From contig JAILHZ010000105.1 of NCBI GenBank assembly GCA_024695545.1, positions 1 to 7,302 on the forward strand: a stretch of DNA of 7,302 bases. The letters run 5' to 3'. This DNA is from Clostridiales bacterium (GTDB taxonomy: Bacteria; Bacillota_A; Clostridia; Saccharofermentanales; Saccharofermentanaceae). Position numbers and translations under genes: made by a program. The notes beneath the pieces were generated by a model. The model saw nothing but the letters and a program-made list of their open reading frames with translations. It was not told the origin of the DNA and did no database searches. Shown here one piece after another: positions 1 to 5,651 of this stretch; positions within the stretch are counted from its first letter, which is position 1, and each line of letters begins with the position of its first letter.

Positions 1-18
1 TCGAATCTTATATGCTCC

Positions 19-23
19 GGAGG
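19..23 (+). promoter_or_regulatory. Ribosome binding site for the MarR gene
   Basis: GGAGG lies six bases before the ATG at 30. It overlaps the region just after an earlier in-frame ATG at 12, so it fixes the start at 30 and rules out the upstream ATG. Confidence 0.8.
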
Positions 24-29
24 CAATAT

Positions 30-488
30 ATGGAAACGAGAACCGGCTTTCTGATATCACAGATCAAGCAGGTACAGGCACGTGTTTTTCAGCGGCTGCT
101 TCAGGACAGCGGCGTAGAGGAATTCAATGGTCCTCAGGGTCACATCCTGTATGTACTTTGGCAGAAGGATGGTGTTCCGATCGTAGAGCTTTCCCAGAAG
201 ACGGGACTTGCGAAGAATACCCTCACCGCCATGCTCGGCCGCATGGAAGATGCCGGCTTGATTGCGAGAAAAGCAGCAAAAGCAGATAAAAGACAGTCTC
301 TGATCGTTCTCACCCCGAAGGCAAAAGGTCTTCAGGGAAAATACGATGAAGTCTCTCAGAAGATGAATGAGATCTTCTATCAGGGATTTACCGAAAAGGA
401 AGCCCTGAAGATGGATTCTTACCTCGACCGGATCCTGGAAAACCTGGAACAGTCAGAGCGCAGTCTTAAGAATGGAAAGGATGATTAA
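30..488 (+). CDS. MarR family transcriptional regulator
   Basis: A 152-aa cytoplasmic DNA-binding protein, a usual length for MarR regulators, which bind short palindromes as dimers and often respond to small phenolic ligands or oxidants. An N-terminal dimerisation helix (about residues 5-28) is followed by a helix-turn-helix at about 50-73 (VELSQKTGLAKNTLTAML) and a wing at about 80-96 containing KADKRQS..LT, matching the D-x-R wing pattern of the family. A C-terminal helical pair (about 102-145) completes the dimer interface. The start at 30 is chosen from the GGAGG six bases upstream; an in-frame ATG at 12 has no usable site. The stop at 486-488 is one base before the next ATG, so the two genes are almost certainly one transcript. 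No cysteine is present, so direct thiol sensing of the OhrR type is unlikely. The ligand is unknown; the neighbour suggests a redox or flavin-linked role (inference). Confidence 0.93.
   Translation: METRTGFLISQIKQVQARVFQRLLQDSGVEEFNGPQGHILYVLWQKDGVPIVELSQKTGLAKNTLTAMLGRMEDAGLIARKAAKADKRQSLIVLTPKAKGLQGKYDEVSQKMNEIFYQGFTEKEALKMDSYLDRILENLEQSERSLKNGKDD
474..480 (+). promoter_or_regulatory. Ribosome binding site for the flavin reductase-like gene
   Basis: GGAAAGG lies inside the 3' end of the MarR gene, nine bases before the ATG at 490. In-frame ATGs at 472 and 481 overlap or abut it and cannot use it. Confidence 0.6.
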
Positions 489-489
489 A

Positions 490-1098
490 ATGGCAAAGAT
501 TCAAGTGAAAAACTGGAACGATTTCTGCCCGCAGCAGTTATTTCTTTATGGTACATACAAAGAGGATGGCACACCTGACTTCGGTCTCTTCTGCTGGTTC
601 AGCTATATCTGGACTTCGGAGGAAGATTACGGCGGAGAAGGTCTGGGGGTTATGGCCGCGATCGGCGCAGAAAAGCTGACCAAAGATCTCATCCGTAAAA
701 ACGGTGTCTTCTCTGCCAACCTCGTCACAGAAGAACTCCTTCCGCTTGCCGATTACTACGGCAATGTTGAGGGACGCTATAATCCCGATAAGATGAAGTA
801 CATGCCGACAGTGGAAAAAGGCACGGTGCTGAATGTCCCGACGATCGCAGAAAGCCCTGTCAGCATGGAGCTTCAGGTGATTAAAGAAATCAATATGGCC
901 AACGGAAGCGATGTGTTCCTCTGTAAGATCATGGGCGAGACCGTTAAGGAAGAACTCACGAATAAAGAGATCCCCTTCATCGAAAGATTCAAGACTGTTA
1001 AGCAGGTTCTCTGCGGTGGTGAGGAACGTTATGTCAGCATGGACGGACGTGACCTCGGCCCTTGGGGTGAACCGATGAAGACACTTACGGAAGCATAA
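490..1098 (+). CDS. Flavin reductase-like (FMN-binding split barrel) protein
   Basis: A 202-aa soluble protein that resembles the flavin reductase-like, FMN-binding split-barrel family (flavoredoxin type). Members bind FMN and pass electrons from NAD(P)H or other donors. Visible family features are the core stretch NGVFSANLVTEELLPLADYYG at about 71-91, where N-x-x-x-x-x-L-x-x-x-A-D-x-x-G is typical, then SPVSMELQV at about 122-130, and a G-E-T-V turn at 149-152 matching the usual G-x-V/I strand. The N-terminus (C13-P-Q) and the Trp/Tyr-rich segment 36-47 probably line the flavin pocket. The start at 490 fits the GGAAAGG site; upstream in-frame ATGs at 472 and 481 do not. It lies one base after the MarR stop, so that regulator probably controls it. 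A hairpin terminator follows 25 bases after the stop. The exact substrate cannot be set. Confidence 0.85.
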   Translation: MAKIQVKNWNDFCPQQLFLYGTYKEDGTPDFGLFCWFSYIWTSEEDYGGEGLGVMAAIGAEKLTKDLIRKNGVFSANLVTEELLPLADYYGNVEGRYNPDKMKYMPTVEKGTVLNVPTIAESPVSMELQVIKEINMANGSDVFLCKIMGETVKEELTNKEIPFIERFKTVKQVLCGGEERYVSMDGRDLGPWGEPMKTLTEA

Positions 1099-1123
1099 GA
1101 ATTCTGTAAAAGCACTGAGAGAA

Positions 1124-1149
1124 AAAGAGCCGGAATAAACCGGCTCTTT
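1124..1149. terminator. Bidirectional Rho-independent terminator
   Basis: A perfect 10-bp stem, AAAGAGCCGG (1124-1133) with CCGGCTCTTT (1140-1149), closes a six-base AATAAA loop. Downstream on the plus strand is a T-rich run (TTTCTTTAT); on the minus strand the stem is followed by TTTTTC. It lies between two convergent genes (stops at 1098 and 1152) and can end transcription from both sides. Confidence 0.92.
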
Positions 1150-1151
1150 CT

Positions 1152-1691
1152 TTATATCTCTTTGCAGAAACTTACGATCTGTTCCCTGATCGGTCCGACA
1201 TCTTCTTTTCCTTCGATCGAAGTGAATCCCAGATGTCCGGCACACTCGATCTCGAGGTGTCCGTAGAAGTGTTCGATACTGAAGATCAAACGCTCACATT
1301 CTTTCATGTTGGGACCGGTGCGGAGCGCGATCGCATACCCCTTCTTCCCTGCCGGAAGACTCTTATGCGGTTCATGGGTGTTGCACCATGGTGTGACCCT
1401 GTCAATGAAGGCTTTGAACTGGCCCGGGATATCGGCCCAGTAGGATGGTGCCACACAGACGACGGTGTCTGCTTTTTCGAATTCTTCCATCAGAAGATCC
1501 ACGTCATCACTCTGGACACATTCAGCGGTCTGATGGCAGCTTCTGCATCCTTTACAGAATGCGAAGCTGTAGTCATCGATAGAGACGGACTTGACTTCAT
1601 AGCGGGAAGATAACTGTTCGGAAACGATCCTGGTGATCTCTGCCGTAGCACCGGTTTTTACCGGGCTGCAATTGATAACGAGTGCAATCAT
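1152..1691 (-). CDS. Flavodoxin-fold NAD(P)H-dependent FMN reductase family protein
   Basis: A 179-aa cytoplasmic protein of the NADPH-dependent FMN reductase / iron-sulfur flavoprotein-like group. The first strand IALVINCSP leads into an FMN phosphate loop at about 9-19 (SPVKTGATAEI, like the usual S-P-x-x-x-G-x-T). A cysteine cluster C46-x2-C49-x2-C52 with a further C58 is followed by the DD-V motif that is common in this family. The second FMN contact is APSYWADIPGQFKAFIDR (81-98), strongly typical. The family reduces flavins, quinones or other small electron acceptors; in some members the clustered cysteines bind an Fe-S centre, which here is only possible. The start is ATG at 1691, seven bases after AGGAGG; a GTG at 1697 is only one base from that site and too close. 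The gene converges on the flavin reductase gene and shares its terminator. Its promoter region contains a perfect inverted repeat. Confidence 0.88.
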   Translation of the reverse strand: MIALVINCSPVKTGATAEITRIVSEQLSSRYEVKSVSIDDYSFAFCKGCRSCHQTAECVQSDDVDLLMEEFEKADTVVCVAPSYWADIPGQFKAFIDRVTPWCNTHEPHKSLPAGKKGYAIALRTGPNMKECERLIFSIEHFYGHLEIECAGHLGFTSIEGKEDVGPIREQIVSFCKEI

Positions 1692-1698
1692 ATTCACT

Positions 1699-1704
1699 CC
1701 TCCT
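1699..1704 (-). promoter_or_regulatory. Ribosome binding site for the FMN reductase gene
   Basis: AGGAGG on the minus strand, seven bases before the ATG at 1691 and one base before a GTG at 1697. The spacing selects the ATG. The site touches the edge of the inverted repeat at 1704. Confidence 0.8.
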
Positions 1705-1729
1705 TTTCAAAGTTTTACCACTTTGAAAA
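1704..1729. promoter_or_regulatory. Perfect 10-bp inverted repeat, candidate operator
   Basis: TTTTCAAAGT (1704-1713) and ACTTTGAAAA (1720-1729) are exact reverse complements separated by six bases. The dyad lies between divergent genes. It covers the predicted -10 and most of the spacer of the minus-strand promoter and contains the predicted -35 of the plus-strand promoter. That placement fits a repressor site controlling one or both genes. It lacks a T-run in the position needed for a terminator on either strand, and its arms are AT-rich, so a terminator is less likely. The cognate protein is unknown; the nearby MarR regulator is one candidate (inference). Confidence 0.55.
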
Positions 1730-1740
1730 ACAAATATCAA
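1712..1740 (-). promoter_or_regulatory. Candidate sigma-A promoter for the FMN reductase gene
   Basis: On the minus strand TTGATA (1740-1735, 5/6 to consensus) is separated by 17 bases from TAAAAC (1717-1712, 4/6). Transcription would start near 1705, leaving a very short leader (about 14 bases) that begins at the ribosome binding site. The inverted repeat overlaps the -10, as expected for repression. Confidence 0.4.
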
Positions 1741-1751
1741 TCTATGATACT
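1723..1751 (+). promoter_or_regulatory. Candidate sigma-A promoter for the DUF3592-like gene
   Basis: TTGAAA (1723-1728, 5/6) and GATACT (1746-1751, 4/6) are 17 bases apart. A perfect TATAAT at 1757-1762 is also present but has no good -35 at normal spacing, so either could be the real -10. The -35 lies inside the right arm of the inverted repeat. Confidence 0.4.
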
Positions 1752-1784
1752 ATAAGTATAATGTTTAGCTTCGCAGATGCGGAA

Positions 1785-1790
1785 AAGGAG
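1785..1790 (+). promoter_or_regulatory. Ribosome binding site for the DUF3592-like gene
   Basis: AAGGAG six bases before the ATG at 1797. It places the start there and not at the in-frame ATG at 1761, which overlaps the TATAAT. Confidence 0.75.
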
Positions 1791-1796
1791 TCGGTT

Positions 1797-2267
1797 ATGA
1801 AGCATTATCTTCTTATTCTTCGGATCACCTTTATCGTTCTCGGAATCTTTTTTATCTTTATGCTCGTTCTGGCACTCAACAATCTGAAAGAGGGAAAGGC
1901 ATACAGAGCCCGCTGCACAGAAACAACCGAAGGTACCGTCACCTATTTTTCCAAAATCAAAGGAGGAAGACATCACAGCAGCGAAACTACTCTTGCATAT
2001 AAGTTCAAATTAAAAGGTTTCGAGTATACTGCAGACCATAAATACGGAAAATACTACAGCAACATGAACTATTCCAAAGGGGACCGTATCACGATCCACT
2101 ACAATCCGGACAAGCCTTCGGAAAACTATGCCGACAGATTCTGCTACCATGAAGAGGTGGCAAGAGAACGTCTCTCGATCGTTGGCATCGTCTGGGCCGT
2201 ATACTTAATCTTCCTCACGATCCACATCGTAACAAGTGTTCGTTCACCCGAGAAGTTTTACTACTAA
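1797..2267 (+). CDS. DUF3592-like two-TM membrane protein
   Basis: A 156-aa predicted membrane protein. TM1 is at about 4-28 and TM2 at about 127-147, with about 95 residues between them forming a soluble beta-rich domain. That domain shows the pattern I associate with DUF3592: E-G-T-V-x-Y near 45-50, an internal Y-x-F-x-x-x-G-x-x-Y-T strand pair (about 68-79), and a closing G-D-R-I-T-I-H-Y-N-P-D-K-P (95-107), which is the strongest family mark. The molecular function of the family is not known. A lone cysteine pair (C40, C116) sits near the ends of the soluble domain. The start follows an AAGGAG at good spacing. The gene has its own upstream region and ends five bases from a convergent gene, with no terminator in between, so its transcript probably runs antisense into that gene. 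Confidence 0.75.
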   Translation: MKHYLLILRITFIVLGIFFIFMLVLALNNLKEGKAYRARCTETTEGTVTYFSKIKGGRHHSSETTLAYKFKLKGFEYTADHKYGKYYSNMNYSKGDRITIHYNPDKPSENYADRFCYHEEVARERLSIVGIVWAVYLIFLTIHIVTSVRSPEKFYY

Positions 2268-2272
2268 AGAAC

Positions 2273-2737
2273 TTATCCGATCGAGCAGAGCTTTCCTCTC
2301 AGAATATATCCGATCTTCTCGTAGCAGGCATTGGATGCGACATAGTCCGCATCGGTATAGAGCATCGGAAGGTATCCTTCTTCCTGCGCTTTTTTCGTTA
2401 CCTGATATACGAGATTCTCGGCGTAGTGCTTTCTCCGGTGATCCGGATGAGTAAACACCAGATTAATGGATGCCAGGCCGCCGGCGGCGGGCGCGTATTT
2501 ACAGCAGCCTACGCTGTTCCCGGCCTCGTCTTTCCAGAAGTACATGGTCCCCTGATTGATAAACTCGATCGCACCCTTCCGGTAATCCTCGAGGGTACCC
2601 TGATCGATGCCGATATCCTGATGGAACAGATCCATGAATGCGACCAGTTCTTCCAGATCGTCCATTGTGCAGCAATGGATCGAACCGCCGCATTCTTTCT
2701 GCGGTTCGATGGGAGCCGGACAGTCATATGCAAACAT
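2273..2737 (-). CDS. GNAT family N-acetyltransferase, probably N-terminally truncated
   Basis: A 154-aa protein carrying one GNAT fold, which moves an acetyl group from acetyl-CoA to an amine. The fold starts at about 19 (SIHCCTMDDLEELVAFM), with strands at 64-69 and 74-80 (TMYFWKD, SVGCCKY). The acetyl-CoA motif A is at 91-112 (INLVFTHPDHRRKHYAENLV) and motif B is LYTDADYVASNACYEKIGY (126-144). The pyrophosphate loop reads R-R-K-H-Y-A, with His where Gly is usual in R-x-x-G-x-G/A. From memory, relatives with this type of C-terminal domain are often about 250-280 aa, with an extra N-terminal half absent here. The ATG at 2737 has no ribosome binding site, and the frame stays open for about 160 bases upstream without ATG, GTG or TTG. 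The gene may be a shortened but working form or a decaying remnant. Start uncertain; substrate unknown. Confidence 0.72.
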   Translation of the reverse strand: MFAYDCPAPIEPQKECGGSIHCCTMDDLEELVAFMDLFHQDIGIDQGTLEDYRKGAIEFINQGTMYFWKDEAGNSVGCCKYAPAAGGLASINLVFTHPDHRRKHYAENLVYQVTKKAQEEGYLPMLYTDADYVASNACYEKIGYILRGKLCSIG

Positions 2738-2794
2738 GTTGGTGATAATCGAAAGCGTAAGGCCCTCTTCCCCAGCACGTTTTATTTTGAAATC

Positions 2795-2803
2795 ATTATA
2801 GCA
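2795..2803 (-). promoter_or_regulatory. Extended -10 promoter element for the GNAT gene
   Basis: TGCTATAAT on the minus strand matches the TGnTATAAT extended -10 exactly, a type that needs little -35 contact. No good -35 is seen 17 bases upstream. Transcription would begin near 2788, about 50 bases before the ATG at 2737. Confidence 0.5.
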
Positions 2804-2831
2804 TCTGAAACCGAAGAGGTGGTGGCAGTGC

Positions 2832-2840
2832 TGGTATAAT
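2832..2840 (+). promoter_or_regulatory. Extended -10 promoter element for the adhesin gene
   Basis: TGGTATAAT on the plus strand is a perfect extended -10. It would give a leader of about 185 bases before the adhesin start. The -35 region (CGAAGA at 2812-2817) is poor. Confidence 0.45.
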
Positions 2841-2892
2841 CCGGCAAGCGAAACGATTGGCGCTGTTAAGGGAGAACAATCCGAAATAGAAT

Positions 2893-2923
2893 TTGACCTT
2901 TACATATCTATAATTTGTATAGT
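2893..2923 (+). promoter_or_regulatory. Second candidate promoter for the adhesin gene
   Basis: TTGACC (2893-2898, 5/6) and TATAGT (2918-2923, 5/6) are 19 bases apart, slightly long. A TATAAT at 2909-2914 lies within the spacer but has no -35 at good distance. A short inverted repeat CTATA-N5-TATAG (2908-2922) overlaps the -10. Confidence 0.35.
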
Positions 2924-3016
2924 TTACATGAACCGGTTTATCTGATAAGGTTACAATGCAATAGAGTTGGGTTAGACACAAACACGACATTTTTTCTTAT
3001 CATCATTGACTGCATC

Positions 3017-3021
3017 GGAGG
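3017..3021 (+). promoter_or_regulatory. Ribosome binding site for the adhesin gene
   Basis: GGAGG ten bases before the ATG at 3032. It sets the start at MRRKF, which begins a good signal peptide; a longer in-frame reading from a TTG at 2915 would put 39 extra residues before it and overlap the promoter. Confidence 0.75.
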
Positions 3022-3031
3022 ACTTAACATC

Positions 3032-5632
3032 ATGCGTCGTAAATTTGTTGCGCTTTTCACGTCAATTATGTTCATTTTGGCTTCGGTTCCGTTCATCGGA
3101 ACAGCCGGAGTCCGTGCCGCTTCTTCTACACCACTGAACGAAGTTACCGCACTTACAGGCGGTGATCTGAGCGCTTCTCTTACCGTTGGAGGCGTGGAGA
3201 TCGATAACAATTCCACCATCCACTATGGCGACACGATCGTATGTACGCTGAGATGGGCACTCCCGAACAACGACATCTTCGAGCTTTATCCCGGTGATTC
3301 TCTCACCTACGAACTTCCGGATAATATGGACTTCGTGGGAAAGTCCGGCAACATCCTGGACGGGGATAATATTCTCGGTACATATTCGATCAGCGGACAT
3401 ACCATTACCATCACATATACCGATTCGAAGTTCTGCGGGAACCAGGACCGTATCGGTAATCTTTCATTCTACGGCTCGATCGAGAGCGATCCGAATCCGG
3501 CCGAAGCACCTGATCCGATCAATATTACTTTCGAAGGTGCTCGCGACTTTAACCTCCTGGTCGATGATAATCCCATCGATGCGAAGCTGACAGTTAACAA
3601 GGTTTTCCGTGTAGTAGATAACGTCAATCACATCTATTCCTGTGTGATCCCGATCACCGCTACCGGCGACCAGACCAACATCGAGGTCATGGATACCATG
3701 TGGCCGGGCATGTCACTGAAAAGCACCCCTAAGGTATATACTACGAACCCGCCTACGGATGAAACACTCTTCACCGACTGCAGTGCTTTTGAAGACGACG
3801 GCGGAGACGGCCATACATTTGTCGGCACGATCTACCATCTCGAAGACGGTCAGACTGTCTACCTCTACTATCTTGTAGAAGTCATGGATGAGATGTATGA
3901 CGAGGATGCCGCAACCCAGTTCATCAAGGATAATGGATATAACACTCCCGGCAACTACTACGAGGACGGCTATAACGGTACAATTCCGAACCGCGTAACA
4001 GTCAAGAGTACACAGGTCCCGACGCCGGTTCAGAGAACCACCGACATCTACGGTTCCGGTTACAACATGGAGAAGTGGCGTGCCGAGTTCGAAATTGATA
4101 AAGCGACAGGCATTAATGAGCTGGATCTCGGATATATCCGCTGGCAGCTCTATATCAACCCGATCACGGACCAGAAAGTTACTTCCGGTTATATCATCGA
4201 CACGCTTCCGGAGAATACTACGGTCGATGAAAACAGTTTCTTCCTCCATGATGCGGGCTGGCATGAAATGCCTTTCTCAGAGTATGTGTCCTACGAAATA
4301 TATACCAAAGACGGCAAAAAGATGATCCGTTTCGACTTCACATCGAAGATGATTGCGGACCTGAAGGTCAGCACCGAGAGCTTCTACATCGAGTACCGTA
4401 CACACATGGATAAACAGACAGATGATATTTTCGAATACGTCAATAGGGCAACTCTCTTCTATAATGACAAAGAACTGGATAACCGCGTCGGCCGCTGGGA
4501 GAACAAAAAACCGAGCGAACTGGCGAAGTACGTTAAGTATGACCAGACGATCGCACCTTATGCGGAGTATACGATTCTGGTAAATCCCATGGCGATGGAT
4601 CTTGATCCGAACAGCGATGATCTGATTCTTTCCGATACGTTGGGATCGGCTCTGGATGTGGATCTCGATTCCATTCTCGTAAACGATCAGGCCGCAGCAC
4701 CGGGTTCGGTCAACTTCTCTTCCGAAGACCGCACATTTACGATCAAGCTGAAGGATTCTACCCGATATTCGATCACGTACCGTGCCCGCGTGAACCTGGT
4801 AAAGGATTCGCCGCTCAACGAAGGAAACGCCAATAACGTCTGTAAACTTGTCGGCGTGATCACGAACGGAGACGAGAACTCCGCATGTCTCAAGGGCAAA
4901 GTATATGAGAGTTCGGCAGGTTCTTCTTCAAGGATCGGCTACGCGACGCTGAATGTGGTAAAGCACGATAAGGATTCCACAGGAACACTCCTTTCCGGCG
5001 CCGTCTTCAGTGTTTCCTCGGCAACACTGAACGGTCAGACGGTCACCGGAACGACAAGTATCGGATCCGGTACAACAGGCAGCAACGGCAAAACAACTTT
5101 CAATGATCTTGAGCGCGGCACATGCTATCTCTTCATTGAGACTCAGGCTCCGGAAGGATACGAACTAGACGGCACCCCGTTCTTTGTAATCTTCGCGGCA
5201 GATGCCACCACGGCTTATCCGTCTACCGTGACGTATAACGGTAAAGATTATGAGGTTATGGTCGTTGACTTCACAAAATACACGGCCGATAAGTACGTGG
5301 CCAATGCACTGGAAACGACAACGGATCCTTCCGACCCGTCAGAGTCCTCCGATCCGAGCAGTTCAGAGACTTCTTCGACGGAGACACAGGCGCCTTCCGA
5401 GTCCACTACGGAACCGGCGGATCCGTCCGAAACAACAGGTGATGTTAATAACGCCATCCGTGACAGAGCATCTGAAGAACCGGCCACAACGACGACAGCA
5501 TCTCCGACAAAGGAACTTCTTGTAAAGACCGGTGAGACCATCGGCAAGCTCGCCATCATCGGCGGCGGCATGATCCTCGTTGCTTTCCTGGCGGTGCTGG
5601 GACTCGCGAAGAAGGATAAGGAAACGGAATAA
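3032..5632 (+). CDS. Secreted multi-domain SpaA/MSCRAMM-type surface adhesin, wall-anchored
   Basis: An 866-aa surface protein. A signal peptide spans about 1-30 (MRRK, hydrophobic core, V-R-A-A cleavage site). Four beta-rich Ig-like adhesin domains follow: about 36-165; about 180-300 (LTVNKVFR...IEVMDTM); about 345-455 (IRWQLYINP...YIIDTLPENT); and about 490-605 (YTILVNPMA...LILSDTLG). The repeated N-P / D-T-L pattern is that of isopeptide-forming adhesin domains. A SpaA/CnaB domain at about 638-762 has the expected triad: K644 in VVKHD, E703 in ETQAPEGY and N758 in YVANALE, predicted to form a Lys-Asn isopeptide bond. Then come a Ser/Thr/Pro/Glu stalk (about 763-826), LVKTG (830-834), a TM segment (about 837-859) and a KKDKE tail: a sortase sorting signal with Val in place of Pro. 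Seven cysteines lie in the exported part. Likely role: attachment to host or plant polymers or to other cells; the ligand is unknown. No sortase gene is in the window. Confidence 0.88.
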   Translation: MRRKFVALFTSIMFILASVPFIGTAGVRAASSTPLNEVTALTGGDLSASLTVGGVEIDNNSTIHYGDTIVCTLRWALPNNDIFELYPGDSLTYELPDNMDFVGKSGNILDGDNILGTYSISGHTITITYTDSKFCGNQDRIGNLSFYGSIESDPNPAEAPDPINITFEGARDFNLLVDDNPIDAKLTVNKVFRVVDNVNHIYSCVIPITATGDQTNIEVMDTMWPGMSLKSTPKVYTTNPPTDETLFTDCSAFEDDGGDGHTFVGTIYHLEDGQTVYLYYLVEVMDEMYDEDAATQFIKDNGYNTPGNYYEDGYNGTIPNRVTVKSTQVPTPVQRTTDIYGSGYNMEKWRAEFEIDKATGINELDLGYIRWQLYINPITDQKVTSGYIIDTLPENTTVDENSFFLHDAGWHEMPFSEYVSYEIYTKDGKKMIRFDFTSKMIADLKVSTESFYIEYRTHMDKQTDDIFEYVNRATLFYNDKELDNRVGRWENKKPSELAKYVKYDQTIAPYAEYTILVNPMAMDLDPNSDDLILSDTLGSALDVDLDSILVNDQAAAPGSVNFSSEDRTFTIKLKDSTRYSITYRARVNLVKDSPLNEGNANNVCKLVGVITNGDENSACLKGKVYESSAGSSSRIGYATLNVVKHDKDSTGTLLSGAVFSVSSATLNGQTVTGTTSIGSGTTGSNGKTTFNDLERGTCYLFIETQAPEGYELDGTPFFVIFAADATTAYPSTVTYNGKDYEVMVVDFTKYTADKYVANALETTTDPSDPSESSDPSSSETSSTETQAPSESTTEPADPSETTGDVNNAIRDRASEEPATTTTASPTKELLVKTGETIGKLAIIGGGMILVAFLAVLGLAKKDKETE
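5519..5629 (+). other. Sortase-type cell wall sorting signal (LVKTG variant)
   Basis: Residues 830-866 of the adhesin: LVKTGE, a hydrophobic segment of about 23 residues, and a charged KKDKETE tail. The architecture is that of an LPXTG signal, but the motif has Val instead of Pro at position 2. Confidence 0.75.
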
Positions 5633-5651
5633 ACATAAAGGGAAAAACAAT

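Larger units (their letters stand above)
2738..3031. other. Intergenic region with divergent promoters and adhesin leader
   Basis: This 294-bp stretch separates the GNAT gene from the adhesin gene. It holds outward-facing extended -10 elements (2795-2803 minus, 2832-2840 plus), a second plus-strand candidate promoter (2893-2923) and an AT-rich leader with a small palindrome, AACCGGTT (2931-2938), and a T-run (2989-2994). No riboswitch or RNA gene that I recognise is present. A five-codon ORF at 2928 has no support. Confidence 0.6.

Noticed and set aside
12..29. Earlier ATG at 12 as the MarR start
   Set aside because: The GGAGG lies downstream of it, and the added six residues do not match the family.
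538..1245. 235-aa minus-strand ORF opposite the flavin reductase gene
   Set aside because: It runs across a strong terminator and overlaps two genes with clear family matches; no domain is visible.
2426..2839. 137-aa plus-strand ORF opposite the GNAT gene
   Set aside because: The minus frame has clear GNAT motifs; the plus frame has none and no ribosome binding site.
2928..2945. Five-codon leader ORF before the adhesin
   Set aside because: No ribosome binding site and too short to support.
3713..4264. 183-aa minus-strand ORF inside the adhesin gene
   Set aside because: Shadow of the adhesin coding frame; no ribosome binding site or family pattern.
5326..5510. Tandem DNA repeat in the adhesin stalk
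   Set aside because: The Ser/Thr/Pro/Glu composition is repetitive, but no fixed DNA or peptide period is maintained.
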